From positions 1 to 64,000 of the forward strand of contig NZ_AQQX01000004.1 in assembly GCF_000768315.1 (NCBI RefSeq): 64,000 nucleotides of DNA. Reading direction: 5' to 3'. Both the position numbers and the translations under genes were made by a program. This DNA is from Pseudooceanicola atlanticus. Its GTDB lineage: Bacteria; Pseudomonadota; Alphaproteobacteria; Rhodobacterales; Rhodobacteraceae. The notes beneath the pieces were generated by a model. It saw only the letters and a list, made by a program, of their open reading frames with translations. It had not been told where the DNA came from and searched no databases. Every line of letters begins with the position of its first letter. Position 1 is the stretch's first letter. Positions 49,559 to 58,952 of the stretch are shown here, in pieces.

Positions 49559-50371
49559 TCACAACGGCGGCGGCAGGACGACGGGCAGGTCGGTCTGCGG
49601 GTGCCGGCCGACCGTGACATCGCAGCCATAGGCGCGCGACAGCGTCTCGGCCGTGATGATCTGCGACACCGGACCGTCGGCCAGCACGCGGCCCGCCTTC
49701 AGCACCAGCACCCGGTCGGCAAAGAGCGCGGTGAGGTTGAGGTCATGCATCACCGCCAGCACGCCGCCTCCGGCCCGGGCATGGTCACGGGCGATGCGGA
49801 TCACCTGCATCTGATGCGCGATGTCGAGGGCCGAGACAGGTTCATCTAGGAACAGCCAGCGCGGCCCGTCGGGACCGGACGGATCGCGCACCTGAAGCAG
49901 CACGCGGGCCAGTTGAACCCGTTGCTGTTCGCCGCCCGAAAGCTCCTGGTAGAACCGGCCGCCGTAATCGCCCAGCCCGACCTCGGCCAGGGCATGGCGG
50001 ATCGGCACCGGGTCGCGGGCGGCGGGGCGGTCAAGGCCGACGACCTCGGCCACGGTGAAGGGGAAGGACAGCGGCGTTGCCTGCGGCAGCACCCCGCGCA
50101 TCCCCGCCAGTTCATGCGGCGCCATACCCGACAGGTCACGCCCGCCCAGGCGGATCGTGCCGGTATGGCCGATCTCTCCGGTCAGGGCGCGCAGGAGGGT
50201 CGTCTTGCCCGACCCGTTGGGCCCGACGATGCAGGTCACCTGCCCCGTCGCCGCCCCCATGTCGATGCCGTCGAGGATCGTCTTGCGCCCCAGCTGCACA
50301 CCGACATTTCGGGCGGTGAGGCCTGTTTCGGTCGCCGGGTCGGAGGACGGGTCCGGGTGGATGTCGGTCAT
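49559..50371 (-). CDS. hmuV: heme ABC transporter ATP-binding protein HmuV
   Basis: A 270-residue ABC ATPase that powers heme import. Walker A is GPNGSGKTTLLRAL, the signature is ELSGGEQQRVQLARVLL, Walker B is WLFLDEPVSALD, and the switch His is in LAVMHDLN. The start at 50371 (MTDIHPDPSSD) lies five bases after the hmuU stop; longer starts would overlap hmuU. It is the last gene of the hmuSTUV operon. Confidence 0.94.
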   Translation of the reverse strand: MTDIHPDPSSDPATETGLTARNVGVQLGRKTILDGIDMGAATGQVTCIVGPNGSGKTTLLRALTGEIGHTGTIRLGGRDLSGMAPHELAGMRGVLPQATPLSFPFTVAEVVGLDRPAARDPVPIRHALAEVGLGDYGGRFYQELSGGEQQRVQLARVLLQVRDPSGPDGPRWLFLDEPVSALDIAHQMQVIRIARDHARAGGGVLAVMHDLNLTALFADRVLVLKAGRVLADGPVSQIITAETLSRAYGCDVTVGRHPQTDLPVVLPPPL

Positions 50372-50376
50372 CAGGG

Positions 50377-51450
50377 TCACAGGTCCAGTGCTCCTTTCTG
50401 GCGGAAGAGGATCCACAGGAAGACCGGCGCACCCAGAACGGCGGTGACGATCCCGATGGGCAGTTCCGACGGAGCGATAATCGTACGGGACACGATATCG
50501 GCGAGCAGCAGCAGCGCAGCACCCAGCAGGGCCGAATTGACCAGCAGGTGCCGGTGATCGGGGCCGGATGCGAGGCGCAGCAGGTGCGGCACGACGATGC
50601 CGACGAACCCGATGCCGCCCGACATGGCGACGGCGGCACCGGTGGCGGCGGCGACCGACAGGATCGCCACGTTCTTGACCCGCTGGACATGGATGCCGAG
50701 GTGGAAGGCCGCCGCCTCGCCCAGGGCCAGCGCGTTCAGGCCACGGGCCAGGAAGGGTGCGGCGATCAGCGCGGGCAGCATGATCGGCAGACCGGTCAGC
50801 ACCTTGGACCAGGTGGCCCCGGCCAGCGATCCCAGCCCCCAGAAGGTCAGGTCGCGCAGCTGGGCGTCATTGGCCATGTAGACCAGGATGCCCGACACCG
50901 CGCCGGCCAGCGCCCCAAGGGCGATGCCTGCCAGCAGCATCATCGCGACCGAGGTCCGCCCGGCCCGCGTCGCCACGCGATACAGCAGCAGGGTCGACCC
51001 CCAGCCGCCGAGGAACGCCGCGGCGGGCACGATGTAATAGCCAAGCGCATCGGCCAGCGCGACGGGCAGCAGCCCCGCCAGCACGATGGCGGCAATCGCG
51101 CCAAGGCCCGCCCCTGCCCCGACCCCGACGATGCCGGGATCGGCCAGCGGGTTGCGGAACAGCCCCTGCATCAGTGCACCGGACACGGCGAGCGAGGCGC
51201 CCACCCCGATGCCCAGCAGGGTGCGGGGCACGCGGATTTGCCACAGGATGACACGGTCGGCCAGGGCGATCTCCTCGCCCCGGGCCAGGGCCGCGAGGGT
51301 CGACCAGAGCGACGTGCCCGCCGCCCCGATCGCCAGGCTGAGCAGCACCGCACCGGCCAGCATCAGGGCCAGCAGGATGGTCAGCAGACGCGCGCGGTCG
51401 GCGCGGTCTCCGCTGGCCTCGGCGGAGGCGGAAAAGCCGATCGCGACCAT
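50377..51450 (-). CDS. hmuU: heme ABC transporter permease HmuU
   Basis: A 357-residue FecCD-family permease with about ten membrane helices. Typical blocks are RVPRTLLGIGVGASLAVSGALMQGLFRNPLADPGIVGVGAG near the N-terminus and GFVGIVVPHLLR in the C-terminal half, the contact site for the ATPase. It starts four bases after hmuT ends and precedes hmuV. Confidence 0.95.
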   Translation of the reverse strand: MVAIGFSASAEASGDRADRARLLTILLALMLAGAVLLSLAIGAAGTSLWSTLAALARGEEIALADRVILWQIRVPRTLLGIGVGASLAVSGALMQGLFRNPLADPGIVGVGAGAGLGAIAAIVLAGLLPVALADALGYYIVPAAAFLGGWGSTLLLYRVATRAGRTSVAMMLLAGIALGALAGAVSGILVYMANDAQLRDLTFWGLGSLAGATWSKVLTGLPIMLPALIAAPFLARGLNALALGEAAAFHLGIHVQRVKNVAILSVAAATGAAVAMSGGIGFVGIVVPHLLRLASGPDHRHLLVNSALLGAALLLLADIVSRTIIAPSELPIGIVTAVLGAPVFLWILFRQKGALDL

Positions 51451-51454
51451 CCGA

Positions 51455-52297
51455 TCAGCCCTGCACGTGCGACAGCGCCCGGGCCAGGTCGCGCACCGCC
51501 TGCGGCGTGCGCACCGAGAAGCCCAGCAGGTACATGCCGTTCATCCGCACGACGGCGCGATTGGCCGCCGCCGGCGTGGTGGAAATCGCCGGATGGGCCA
51601 GCAGCTGATCGTTGGCGGCGGCGTGGTCGCCGTCGCGGTCCATCATCAGGATGACATCGGGGGCAGCCTGGGCCACGGCCTCGTCCGTCAGGGGCTTGTA
51701 GCCCTCGAAGGCGTCGACCGCGTTGGTCGCCCCGGCCAGCCGGATGATCCCGTCGGCGGCGGTGCCGGTGCCGGAGGCCAGCACCCTGCCCCCCTGCATG
51801 GACAGGATGAAGAGCACCCGCTTGCCCGAGGCGTCGATGCCGTCAAGCGCGGTGTCGAGGTCGCTGGCCACCTGGTCGGCCAGCGCCTGCGCCTTTTCCG
51901 GCACGTCCAGCGCCGCGCCCACCGTGGTGATCTTGGACAGGATCGCGTCGCGGGTGAAGCCGTCGGGCACCTCGGCGAAGGGGATGGCGGCGCTTTTCAG
52001 CAGCTCCACCGCTTCGGGCGGGCCGGCGCCCTCCTCGGCCAGGATCAGGTCGGGCGACACCGACAGGACCCCTTCGGCGGACAGGGCGCGGATATAGCCG
52101 ACATCCGGCAACTCTTCCGCGGCCGCCGGGTGGTCGGACGTCGTGTCGCGGGCGACAAGGCGGTCTTCTTCGCCCAGGGCATAGACAATCTCGGTCACGG
52201 CCCCGCCGAGCGAGACAACGCGCGAGGCTGGATCGGCCAGCGCCTGCCCGGCCAGCGCCGCGGTGAAGGACAGGGTCAGAAGCGCGGGACGGATCAT
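51455..52297 (-). CDS. hmuT: periplasmic heme-binding protein HmuT
   Basis: A 280-residue class III substrate-binding protein. A signal peptide (MIRPALLTLSFTAALAGQALA) is followed by RVVSLGGAVTEIVYALGEEDRLVARD and YIRALSAEGVLSVSPDLI, the pattern of heme or siderophore binders; a Tyr near the N-terminal lobe is the likely heme ligand. Its ATG overlaps the hmuS stop by four bases. Confidence 0.94.
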   Translation of the reverse strand: MIRPALLTLSFTAALAGQALADPASRVVSLGGAVTEIVYALGEEDRLVARDTTSDHPAAAEELPDVGYIRALSAEGVLSVSPDLILAEEGAGPPEAVELLKSAAIPFAEVPDGFTRDAILSKITTVGAALDVPEKAQALADQVASDLDTALDGIDASGKRVLFILSMQGGRVLASGTGTAADGIIRLAGATNAVDAFEGYKPLTDEAVAQAAPDVILMMDRDGDHAAANDQLLAHPAISTTPAAANRAVVRMNGMYLLGFSVRTPQAVRDLARALSHVQG

Positions 52298-53385
52298 TCC
52301 GCCACCTCTGCCGCCGGGGCGTTGTCCGCATCCTGTGCGTCATCTGCAGAGGGCATGGAGGCGACAAGCTCCATCCAGGCGTCGTTATGGTCGACCTCGG
52401 CGGTGCGGTGGCCGAAGACCTGGGTGATCAGGCCGCCCTGGGCATCGAAAGCCTCGACCGAGACGGCAGGGCCACGGCGGGTCGGCTTGGTGACGGCCCA
52501 GACCTCGGCCACGTGATCGCCGCGCAGGTGCATGTCGAAGCCCGGATCGAGCACGTTGAGCCACGGCCCCATGGTCGAGATCGGGCCGATCGGGCCGGAC
52601 TTGATCTGGATGCAGCCTTGGTTGCCGACGAAGATCATCCCCGGCACCCCGGTTTCGCCCATCCGGATCAGCAGCGCGCCCAGCCCTTCGGCGTTCAGGC
52701 GGCGGGCATAAGGCTCACCGGCCATGCGGTAGGCGCCCAGCCGGTTGATCTTGAGCCGCCGGGTCAGCATCAGGAACTGGTGGGTGTCGGTCAGCGCATC
52801 CCATTCCTGGCGCAGCTTGTCGGCCTTTTCGGGATCGGTGCGGGCGTCTTCGACGGCGGGGCGCGGTGCCGTTTCCAGCCGGTCGGAGCTGTCGCCGGTC
52901 GCGAGGCTGTCGCGCAGCGCATCCCAGTCGGAGGGGTCGGCATCGAGCGGCAGGTAGACCTTGTGGATCGCGTCACCGGCGGCATCGAAGACCTGGAAGG
53001 ACCGGCGCAGGCCCTGCTTGGTCTCGGCCTCGACCGCGAAGCCGTGCACCCAGTGCTTGGGGAAGATCCGCAGGTCAATCTCGTCGCCCAGCACCAGCGC
53101 GGCGTGATCCCCGGCGCGGTAGCCGCCATAGGTGCCGTGCACCTCGGAGACGATGGAATCGTTGCGCGTCAGGGCCATCAGCCGGCCAAGGCTTTCCAGC
53201 CCGGGCAGCAGGCGGTCGGGGTTCGGGTCGATCCGGGTGACGCCATGGCCGGTGCGCGCGGCCAGCAGATGCGCCTCGGACACCGAAAGCGATTCTGCCA
53301 GGTCACGGGGGCGCAGGGTTGCCTCGGCCTGGGCCTGGCGCAGCGCCTGGGGGTCGTTTGCGGGAATATCGGTTTGCACAGCCAT
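52294..53385 (-). CDS. hmuS: heme-degrading / heme-carrier protein HmuS (HemS family)
   Basis: A 363-residue cytoplasmic HemS/HmuS-family protein of two repeated halves (about 20-170 and 190-345). Each half has the conserved block: VMALTRNDSIVSEVHGTYGGY-type in the first and IFVGNQGCIQIKSGPI in the second; the His in SEVHGTY is the probable heme ligand. The C-terminus has an acidic tail. It is the first gene of the minus-strand operon and divergent from the receptor, with an iron box between. AAAGGAT precedes the ATG. Confidence 0.93.
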   Translation of the reverse strand: MAVQTDIPANDPQALRQAQAEATLRPRDLAESLSVSEAHLLAARTGHGVTRIDPNPDRLLPGLESLGRLMALTRNDSIVSEVHGTYGGYRAGDHAALVLGDEIDLRIFPKHWVHGFAVEAETKQGLRRSFQVFDAAGDAIHKVYLPLDADPSDWDALRDSLATGDSSDRLETAPRPAVEDARTDPEKADKLRQEWDALTDTHQFLMLTRRLKINRLGAYRMAGEPYARRLNAEGLGALLIRMGETGVPGMIFVGNQGCIQIKSGPIGPISTMGPWLNVLDPGFDMHLRGDHVAEVWAVTKPTRRGPAVSVEAFDAQGGLITQVFGHRTAEVDHNDAWMELVASMPSADDAQDADNAPAAEVAE

Positions 53386-53479
53386 CGTGGGATCCTTTGC
53401 GTGCTGGCGGTTGAGACCTGGTCAGCTGGCGCGCGGATGCGGCTGGCGAGCCGGATCGGATTGACCCGGCGACATTTGT

Positions 53480-53494
53480 TGACAACTTTAGTCA
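53480..53494. promoter_or_regulatory. Iron-Rhodo-box-type site between hmuS and hmuR
   Basis: TGA-CAACTTTAG-TCA fits TGA-N9-TCA, the pattern of the RirA Iron-Rhodo-box. It lies 95 bases before hmuS and 106 before hmuR in the divergent gap, overlapping a TTGACA. Iron-responsive repression of both directions is inferred. Confidence 0.6.
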
Positions 53495-53599
53495 GATAAA
53501 ATAGCCAATGCAAGAGCCGGGCCCATCAACCGGCCAAAATCATTCAAAAATCGCCAGCCCCGCGCCAGCCGAACCCACGAAAAACTGGAAGGGGACACT

Positions 53600-55636
53600 A
53601 TGCCCGTGCAATCCATGCGCGCGCTGCTGATGTGCAGCGCCGCCCTTTGTCTTGGTGCCCAGAGCGCTGCCGCGCAGGACCAGACAGACCCAACCCTCGC
53701 CACCCAGGACACGATTGTGCTGGAGGCGATCAACGTCGACAGCAAACGCGCCGTCCAGACCGATGAGACAACCTCCGAGACCGTGGTCGACGCCGAAGAG
53801 ATCGAGGATCGGCAGGCTGGCACCATCGCCGAACTGGTCGATAGTGTCCCCGGCGTGAACCTGATCAACGGCGGCTCGCCCGTCGGATCGGGGATCAACA
53901 TCCGCGGCTTTGGCGCCGGCGGCACCTATGGCACCGACCAGAAGGTCGGCATCCAGGTCGGCGGCGCGGCCAAGGGCAGCGAAGAGCTGTACCGGATCGG
54001 CACGCAGCTGTTCACCGATCCCGCGCTCTACCGCGAGGCGGTGGTCAAGCGCGGCATGGGCGGCACCTTCGAATACGGGTCGGGCAATTTCGGCGGCCTG
54101 CTGCTGCTGGAACCGATCCAGGCCAGCGACATGACCGGCGGCGAAGACGGCGTGCGGCTGCGCCAGACGCTGCAATATTCCTCGAACGGGGACGGACTGG
54201 TCAGCTCCACCACCGGGGCGGTGCAGCATGGCAACCTGGAAGTGCTGGGGAATTACACCTACCGCAAGGAAGGCATCACCACCGATGGCTCCGGCGTGGC
54301 GCGGTCCTTGCAGGGCTACGAACTGCCCTCCTGGCTGGTCAACGGACGGCTGACCTTCGGCGATGCGGATCAGCACGAGATCAGCCTGCTGCTGTCGGAA
54401 ACCCAGACCGACGAGTCGGACGTGCCCTACGATTCCTTCGGCACCACCGGCGGCAGCTTTGGCAACGTGGACCGGCAGACGCGGGACAAGACCGCCGTGC
54501 TGCGCTACGATTTCAATGCGCCGGATACGGACCTGGTGAACCTGCGGGTGGAATTGTCCTATTCCGATCAGCAGATCGACCAGGAATACGTGCCCGGAAG
54601 CTCTACCTGCGAAGGCCCGGGCATGCCCTGCGGGATGCCCTTTCCGGCCGGTGGCTTTGCCTCGGTCAATGCCGATCACCGTTACCAGACGACCGGCCTC
54701 ACGGTGCGCAACGTGGCGCGGTTCGACACCGGATCCATCGCGCATGAACTGCGCACCGGGGTGCAGTATTCGCATCGCGAACGGCTGGACGCGGCCTCCG
54801 CCCCCGGCGGGATCGACGAACGCGTCGCGGTCTTTGCGGTGGACGAGATGCTGATCGGCAATGCCGTCACGCTGATGCCCGAACTGCGCTACGAACATCA
54901 GCAGATCGGCGGCGCGACCTATGGCAATTACACCAATGACGCGCTGATGGGCGGGATCTCGGGCTCTGTCGCGCTTGGCGGCGGGTTCAAGATGCTCGCC
55001 GGTGCCTGGTACAACGAGAACCTGCCGATCCTCGACGACCTGAGCACGCCCGCCTACATGACCCAGTCCGAGAAGGCGACGACCTACGAGGTCGGCTTTG
55101 CCTATGACGGGGTCGACGTTCTGGCCGCGGGCGATGCGCTGGCCTTCAAGGCGGTGGCCTACCGGACCAACATGTGGGACGTCACCAGCTATACCACGCC
55201 GACACGGGTGCCCTACACCACGGTCGACCTGGAAGGCATCGAGATCGAGGCAGCCTGGTCCCATGGCTCGGGCTTCTATGTCGACATGAACGCCAATATC
55301 GCGCGCGGCAGCGGGTCCGCGGCGGGCACGCGCTACGATTGGGGCGGCATCCCGGCGGACGAACTGCGCCTGACGCTGGGAAAGAAGTGGGACGACACGT
55401 TCGACGTCAGCTGGGAGATGGTGGCCGCGGCCGACATGACCCGTTCGACCACCCCGACGCCGGGCTACGCGGTGCACAACCTGCGTGCCGTCTACCGCCC
55501 CGAAGCGGGCGTGCTGCGCGGGGCCGAGATCCGCGTGGGCGTCGAGAACCTCTTCGACCGCGACTACCGCCCGCACCTGGCCACCCGCCAGGCCACCGGC
55601 CGCAACATCAAGGTCACGCTGGCCAAGACGTTCTGA
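53600..55636 (+). CDS. hmuR: TonB-dependent outer-membrane receptor, probable heme receptor
   Basis: A 678-residue receptor. A signal peptide (about 1-25, ending AAAQ) is followed by a TonB box-like segment IVLEAINV, a plug domain (about 45-165, with VDSVPGVNLINGG and SGINIRGFG) and a 22-strand-type barrel ending in the aromatic F at ...VTLAKTF with GVENLFDRDYRPHL. Divergence from hmuSTUV supports heme uptake. The FRAP and NPDL boxes of classic heme receptors are not visible, so the ligand is inferred from context. GGGG precedes the ATG. Confidence 0.88.
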   Translation: MPVQSMRALLMCSAALCLGAQSAAAQDQTDPTLATQDTIVLEAINVDSKRAVQTDETTSETVVDAEEIEDRQAGTIAELVDSVPGVNLINGGSPVGSGINIRGFGAGGTYGTDQKVGIQVGGAAKGSEELYRIGTQLFTDPALYREAVVKRGMGGTFEYGSGNFGGLLLLEPIQASDMTGGEDGVRLRQTLQYSSNGDGLVSSTTGAVQHGNLEVLGNYTYRKEGITTDGSGVARSLQGYELPSWLVNGRLTFGDADQHEISLLLSETQTDESDVPYDSFGTTGGSFGNVDRQTRDKTAVLRYDFNAPDTDLVNLRVELSYSDQQIDQEYVPGSSTCEGPGMPCGMPFPAGGFASVNADHRYQTTGLTVRNVARFDTGSIAHELRTGVQYSHRERLDAASAPGGIDERVAVFAVDEMLIGNAVTLMPELRYEHQQIGGATYGNYTNDALMGGISGSVALGGGFKMLAGAWYNENLPILDDLSTPAYMTQSEKATTYEVGFAYDGVDVLAAGDALAFKAVAYRTNMWDVTSYTTPTRVPYTTVDLEGIEIEAAWSHGSGFYVDMNANIARGSGSAAGTRYDWGGIPADELRLTLGKKWDDTFDVSWEMVAAADMTRSTTPTPGYAVHNLRAVYRPEAGVLRGAEIRVGVENLFDRDYRPHLATRQATGRNIKVTLAKTF

Positions 55637-55666
55637 TCGGGCCGACCGGCCCCCTGCCCTGAAAAA

Positions 55667-55699
55667 GAAGGACCCGGCGCCATGGCGACCGGGTCCTTT
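55667..55699 (+). terminator. terminator of hmuR
   Basis: GGACCCGG (55670-55677) pairs perfectly with CCGGGTCC (55689-55696) around eleven bases, with GAAAAAGAA before and TTTG after. The T tract is short. Confidence 0.7.
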
Positions 55700-55817
55700 G
55701 CGTTTGGGAGTGGGTGTCGGGCGACCTGAAGACCTTGGCGGCCGATCTGCCGAATACTTTTTCCCGGCAAAATCTGGTAGGATGCCAACATACCGGACAA
55801 ATGGGAATTTTCACCGC

Positions 55818-57479
55818 ATGACCGATTATCCATTCGACCTTGGCGCCTATTCCCGTCACGTATCGACACAAAGCGCGGACGCTCAGACCTGGTTCGACCG
55901 GGGCCTGAACTGGACCTTCGGCTACAATCTCGAAGAAGCCGTCCGCTGCTACCAGCGCGCGACAGAAGCCGACCCGTCCTGTGCCATGGCCTGGTGGGGC
56001 ATCGCCTACGCCGTCGGCCCCCATTACAACATGCCCTGGTGGAGAATGGACCCGGCCGGCCAGGCTGCATCGCTCGAAGCGGCGCGTGGCGCGCTGCAGC
56101 AAGCGCTCGGGCTGATCGAAGGCGCGTCGGCGTCGGAGCGCGCCCTGATCGAGGCATTGCAGGCCCGCTATCCGCACCCCACGCCGGCCGACGACATGAG
56201 CCCCTGGGACGATGATTATGCGGATGCCATGCGCCGGGTCCATGCGGCCTTTCCCGACGATCTGGACGTCGCCTGCTTCTTCGTCGAGGCCATGATGAAC
56301 CGGACGCCATGGCAGATGTGGGACCTTGCCACGGGCACCCCGGCAGAAGGCGCCGACACACTGGAATGCCGCCGCGTGCTGGAACGGGCCTTCGAACGGG
56401 CCGAGGCCTGGTCCCATCCCGGCCTGCTGCACCTCTACATCCATCTCATGGAGATGTCGCCGACGCCCGAAGCGGCGCTTCGAATGGGGGATGCCTTGCG
56501 GACCCTGGTGCCGGATGCGGGCCACCTCATCCACATGGCCACTCATATCGACGTGCTTTGCGGCCAATACCAGAATGTCGTGCACTGGAATCAGGCGGCC
56601 ACGGCGCCGGACCTGCGGTTCTTTCAGCGCGAGGGGGCGGAGAATATCTATACCGGTTACCGTCAGCACAATTACCATTTCACCATTTACGGCGCGATGT
56701 TCCTGGGCCAGATCGGCCCCGCCCTGGAGGCCGTTCGGGGCCTGCGCGACACGACCCCGGAAGAGGTGCTTCGCATCCCGTCGCCGCCCATGGCCGACTT
56801 CTTCGAAGCCTATCTGAGCTTCGAGCCGCACATCCTCGTGCGTTTCGGACGCTGGCGCGACTGCACCGAGCTGGCTTTGCCCGAGGATCAGGAGCTCTAC
56901 TGCACGTTGACGGCGTTCGTCTGGTATGCACGCGCGTTGGGGCATGCCGCCTTGGGTGAAATTGCCGAGGCCGAGGCGGCGGAGGCAGAATTTCAGGCCG
57001 CTCGGGGCCGAGTTCCCGAAACGCGGGTGCTGCACAACAACACCATCGTCGACCTCCTGGACATTGCCGACGCGATGCTCACCGGCGAAATCCTCTACCG
57101 CAAGGGCGCCTTCCCGGCCGCCTTCGACCATTTGCGGCGCGCCGTGACGGTGGAGGATTCCCTGCCCTATGACGAACCCTGGGGCTGGATGCAGCCCACA
57201 CGCCACGCGCTAGGCGCATTGCTTTTCGAACAGGGGCAAATCGAAGAGGCCGAAGCCGTGTTCCGCGAAGACCTTGGTCTGGGCGGCACGATGCGCAGGG
57301 CCACCATCCATCCCGACAATGTCTGGGCTCTGAAAGGGCTTCACGATTGCCTGCAAGCACGCGGCGAAACTGTGGAAATCAAGCAAATCAAACAGCGCCT
57401 CGATCTCGCCCAGGCCCGAGCGGACACCCCGGTCAAGGCCCCATGCGGATGCGCCCAGGCGGCATTGGTTGCCGAGTGA
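55818..57479 (+). CDS. tetratricopeptide-repeat protein with conserved histidines
   Basis: A 553-residue soluble protein. TPR-like helices run through most of it, for example WFDRGLNWTFGYNLEEAVRCY (about 22-42) and the C-terminal HALGALLFEQGQIEEAEAVF. The middle contains His-rich blocks HLYIHLMEMSP and HLIHMATHIDVLCGQY, then YRQHNYHF; the C-terminus ends with a CGCAQ motif. The pattern suggests metal binding, but no enzyme activity is known to me. ATG at 55818 has GGGA upstream. It follows the heme receptor after a terminator, so it is probably a separate unit. Confidence 0.8.
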   Translation: MTDYPFDLGAYSRHVSTQSADAQTWFDRGLNWTFGYNLEEAVRCYQRATEADPSCAMAWWGIAYAVGPHYNMPWWRMDPAGQAASLEAARGALQQALGLIEGASASERALIEALQARYPHPTPADDMSPWDDDYADAMRRVHAAFPDDLDVACFFVEAMMNRTPWQMWDLATGTPAEGADTLECRRVLERAFERAEAWSHPGLLHLYIHLMEMSPTPEAALRMGDALRTLVPDAGHLIHMATHIDVLCGQYQNVVHWNQAATAPDLRFFQREGAENIYTGYRQHNYHFTIYGAMFLGQIGPALEAVRGLRDTTPEEVLRIPSPPMADFFEAYLSFEPHILVRFGRWRDCTELALPEDQELYCTLTAFVWYARALGHAALGEIAEAEAAEAEFQAARGRVPETRVLHNNTIVDLLDIADAMLTGEILYRKGAFPAAFDHLRRAVTVEDSLPYDEPWGWMQPTRHALGALLFEQGQIEEAEAVFREDLGLGGTMRRATIHPDNVWALKGLHDCLQARGETVEIKQIKQRLDLAQARADTPVKAPCGCAQAALVAE

Positions 57480-57661
57480 GGTTTTGCTCCTCGGGGCTTT
57501 CGGTGGTCCGTTAGCGAAGTTGCGCCTCAACGTCCGACCTGCCTTGGCACGTTGTTCGCGGCGTCCGGATAGTGGTCCATTAATTGTGGCTACGTCAGGT
57601 TTGTGCCGTTAGAGCCAATCGCTACCGTTCAGCAAATCCGCTTCAAGCGCCACGACCGTTT

Positions 57662-58051
57662 TCATCGCGATTGGCCAGCGGTATCGCGCCCAGAATCCTT
57701 AGACTTTTCCCATTTGTCGAATGCACCTGATAGCCGCGCTTCTTCGACGCGCAAGGCCGTTTCTATCTGCTCCAGCTCGCTCAATTTACTCTGCAATTCA
57801 GAGGCTTTTCGAAGGTTTATCTGCCGGCGCCATCGACGCCATAAAATGCGGGATATCGCGAGGCAAACCATCAAAAACAAGGCAAACCAATTTGGGTTTT
57901 CAAAACCGGCGGCAGACAAAAAGAACCGAATTACCACGAAGGTAAACAGAACTACCGCGATTTTTCCGAGGATATTGAACTCGTGGATGCGCGGGCCGTA
58001 GACTCCATTGCTATCGGTAGTCCAAGAATCATTGTGACCTTCCATGCTCAT
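57662..58051 (-). CDS. small two-helix membrane protein
   Basis: A 129-residue protein with two predicted membrane helices (about 28-49, LGKIAVVLFTFVVIRFFLSAA; about 54-72, WFALFLMVCLAISRIL), then a basic segment WRRWRRQ and a coiled-coil tail (ELQSKLSELEQIETALRVEE). Base composition is more AT-rich than the flanking core genes. I do not recognise a family. A later ATG two codons in is possible. Confidence 0.6.
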   Translation of the reverse strand: MSMEGHNDSWTTDSNGVYGPRIHEFNILGKIAVVLFTFVVIRFFLSAAGFENPNWFALFLMVCLAISRILWRRWRRQINLRKASELQSKLSELEQIETALRVEEARLSGAFDKWEKSKDSGRDTAGQSR

Positions 58052-58221
58052 CCACCTTATACAGCTGACTTGATTAGTTGAGCACGATGATAGCTTTTTT
58101 GCTCCAGCACACCAACGGTTGAAAACCAGTAAGTTCCATCAAGTCCGTATGATCAGCGAAAATCTTTAGCAAAACCAACTCCTGTTGACTCAACCGAAAC
58201 GAACATCGGCGAGCAGGCGCT

Positions 58222-58806
58222 TTGGCCGCACCGCGCAACTTGGCCGGTCAAACAATGCTGCACGACGCCATGGATGACCATATAGGGGCAGTTGCGCCAC
58301 TGCAGAACCGATTTGCGCAGATGTCCGATAGCGGCCACGCGCGCCCCAATTGGCCGAAAACTCCAGACGGGCGGTCTACTGAGGCATTAAATGACCGTTT
58401 TGACCTCAAAAGGGCCATGCCGCAACCTGAATGGACTTCTGCATTGCGAGTTGCAGAACGCTCCATTTGCTTTTATCTTAATCACATGCTCAATGTCGCC
58501 GACGCCCTAAGGTCATTGCTAACTGCTAATGCTTTCATAGCATTTGCGATCGCCTTCTATTGGCATGCAAGGGTCATCTTCACGCTATTCAATATCTCGA
58601 ACTGGGACGGTGCGTTTCTTCCGTGGAAGGCTTTGAGAAACCCAGCCAGCTTTCAAAACAGTTTCCGCCGGTTCATTGCGGGAGAAATTTTTCCCGAGCT
58701 ACGGCGAAAGTGGTCTATGGCTATCGGATATGTGGCAGTGAGTTTCTTGGTGCTCTTCTTGGTGGATGGTTTTTTACAGATAGTCGCCCCAGAACACCTT
58801 CTGTGA
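58222..58806 (+). CDS. putative membrane protein, start uncertain
   Basis: A reading frame of up to 194 residues. The C-terminal 105 residues look real: helices AFIAFAIAFYWHARVIFTLF and MAIGYVAVSFLVLFLVDGF, with a charged loop FRRFIAGEIFPELRRKW between them. The first 65 residues are of ordinary composition and may not be translated; ATG at 58417 (MPQPEWTS) or 58486 (MLNVADAL) are alternatives, none with a good SD site. Composition resembles the preceding small membrane gene, with which it forms a low-GC pocket. Confidence 0.45.
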   Translation: MAAPRNLAGQTMLHDAMDDHIGAVAPLQNRFAQMSDSGHARPNWPKTPDGRSTEALNDRFDLKRAMPQPEWTSALRVAERSICFYLNHMLNVADALRSLLTANAFIAFAIAFYWHARVIFTLFNISNWDGAFLPWKALRNPASFQNSFRRFIAGEIFPELRRKWSMAIGYVAVSFLVLFLVDGFLQIVAPEHLL

Positions 58807-58952
58807 CAGGAGCGCCAGTGGAGCATCGCCAACAAAGCTGCCGTTCAATTTGTGTGATCCAACGGCCGCTCCGTCCGCATAGCGGCCATCCGCCCCGAAC
58901 ACGCAGCAACGTCCTCCGCCGCCTTGGGGCCACCTAAGCGCCCCTGCCCCCC

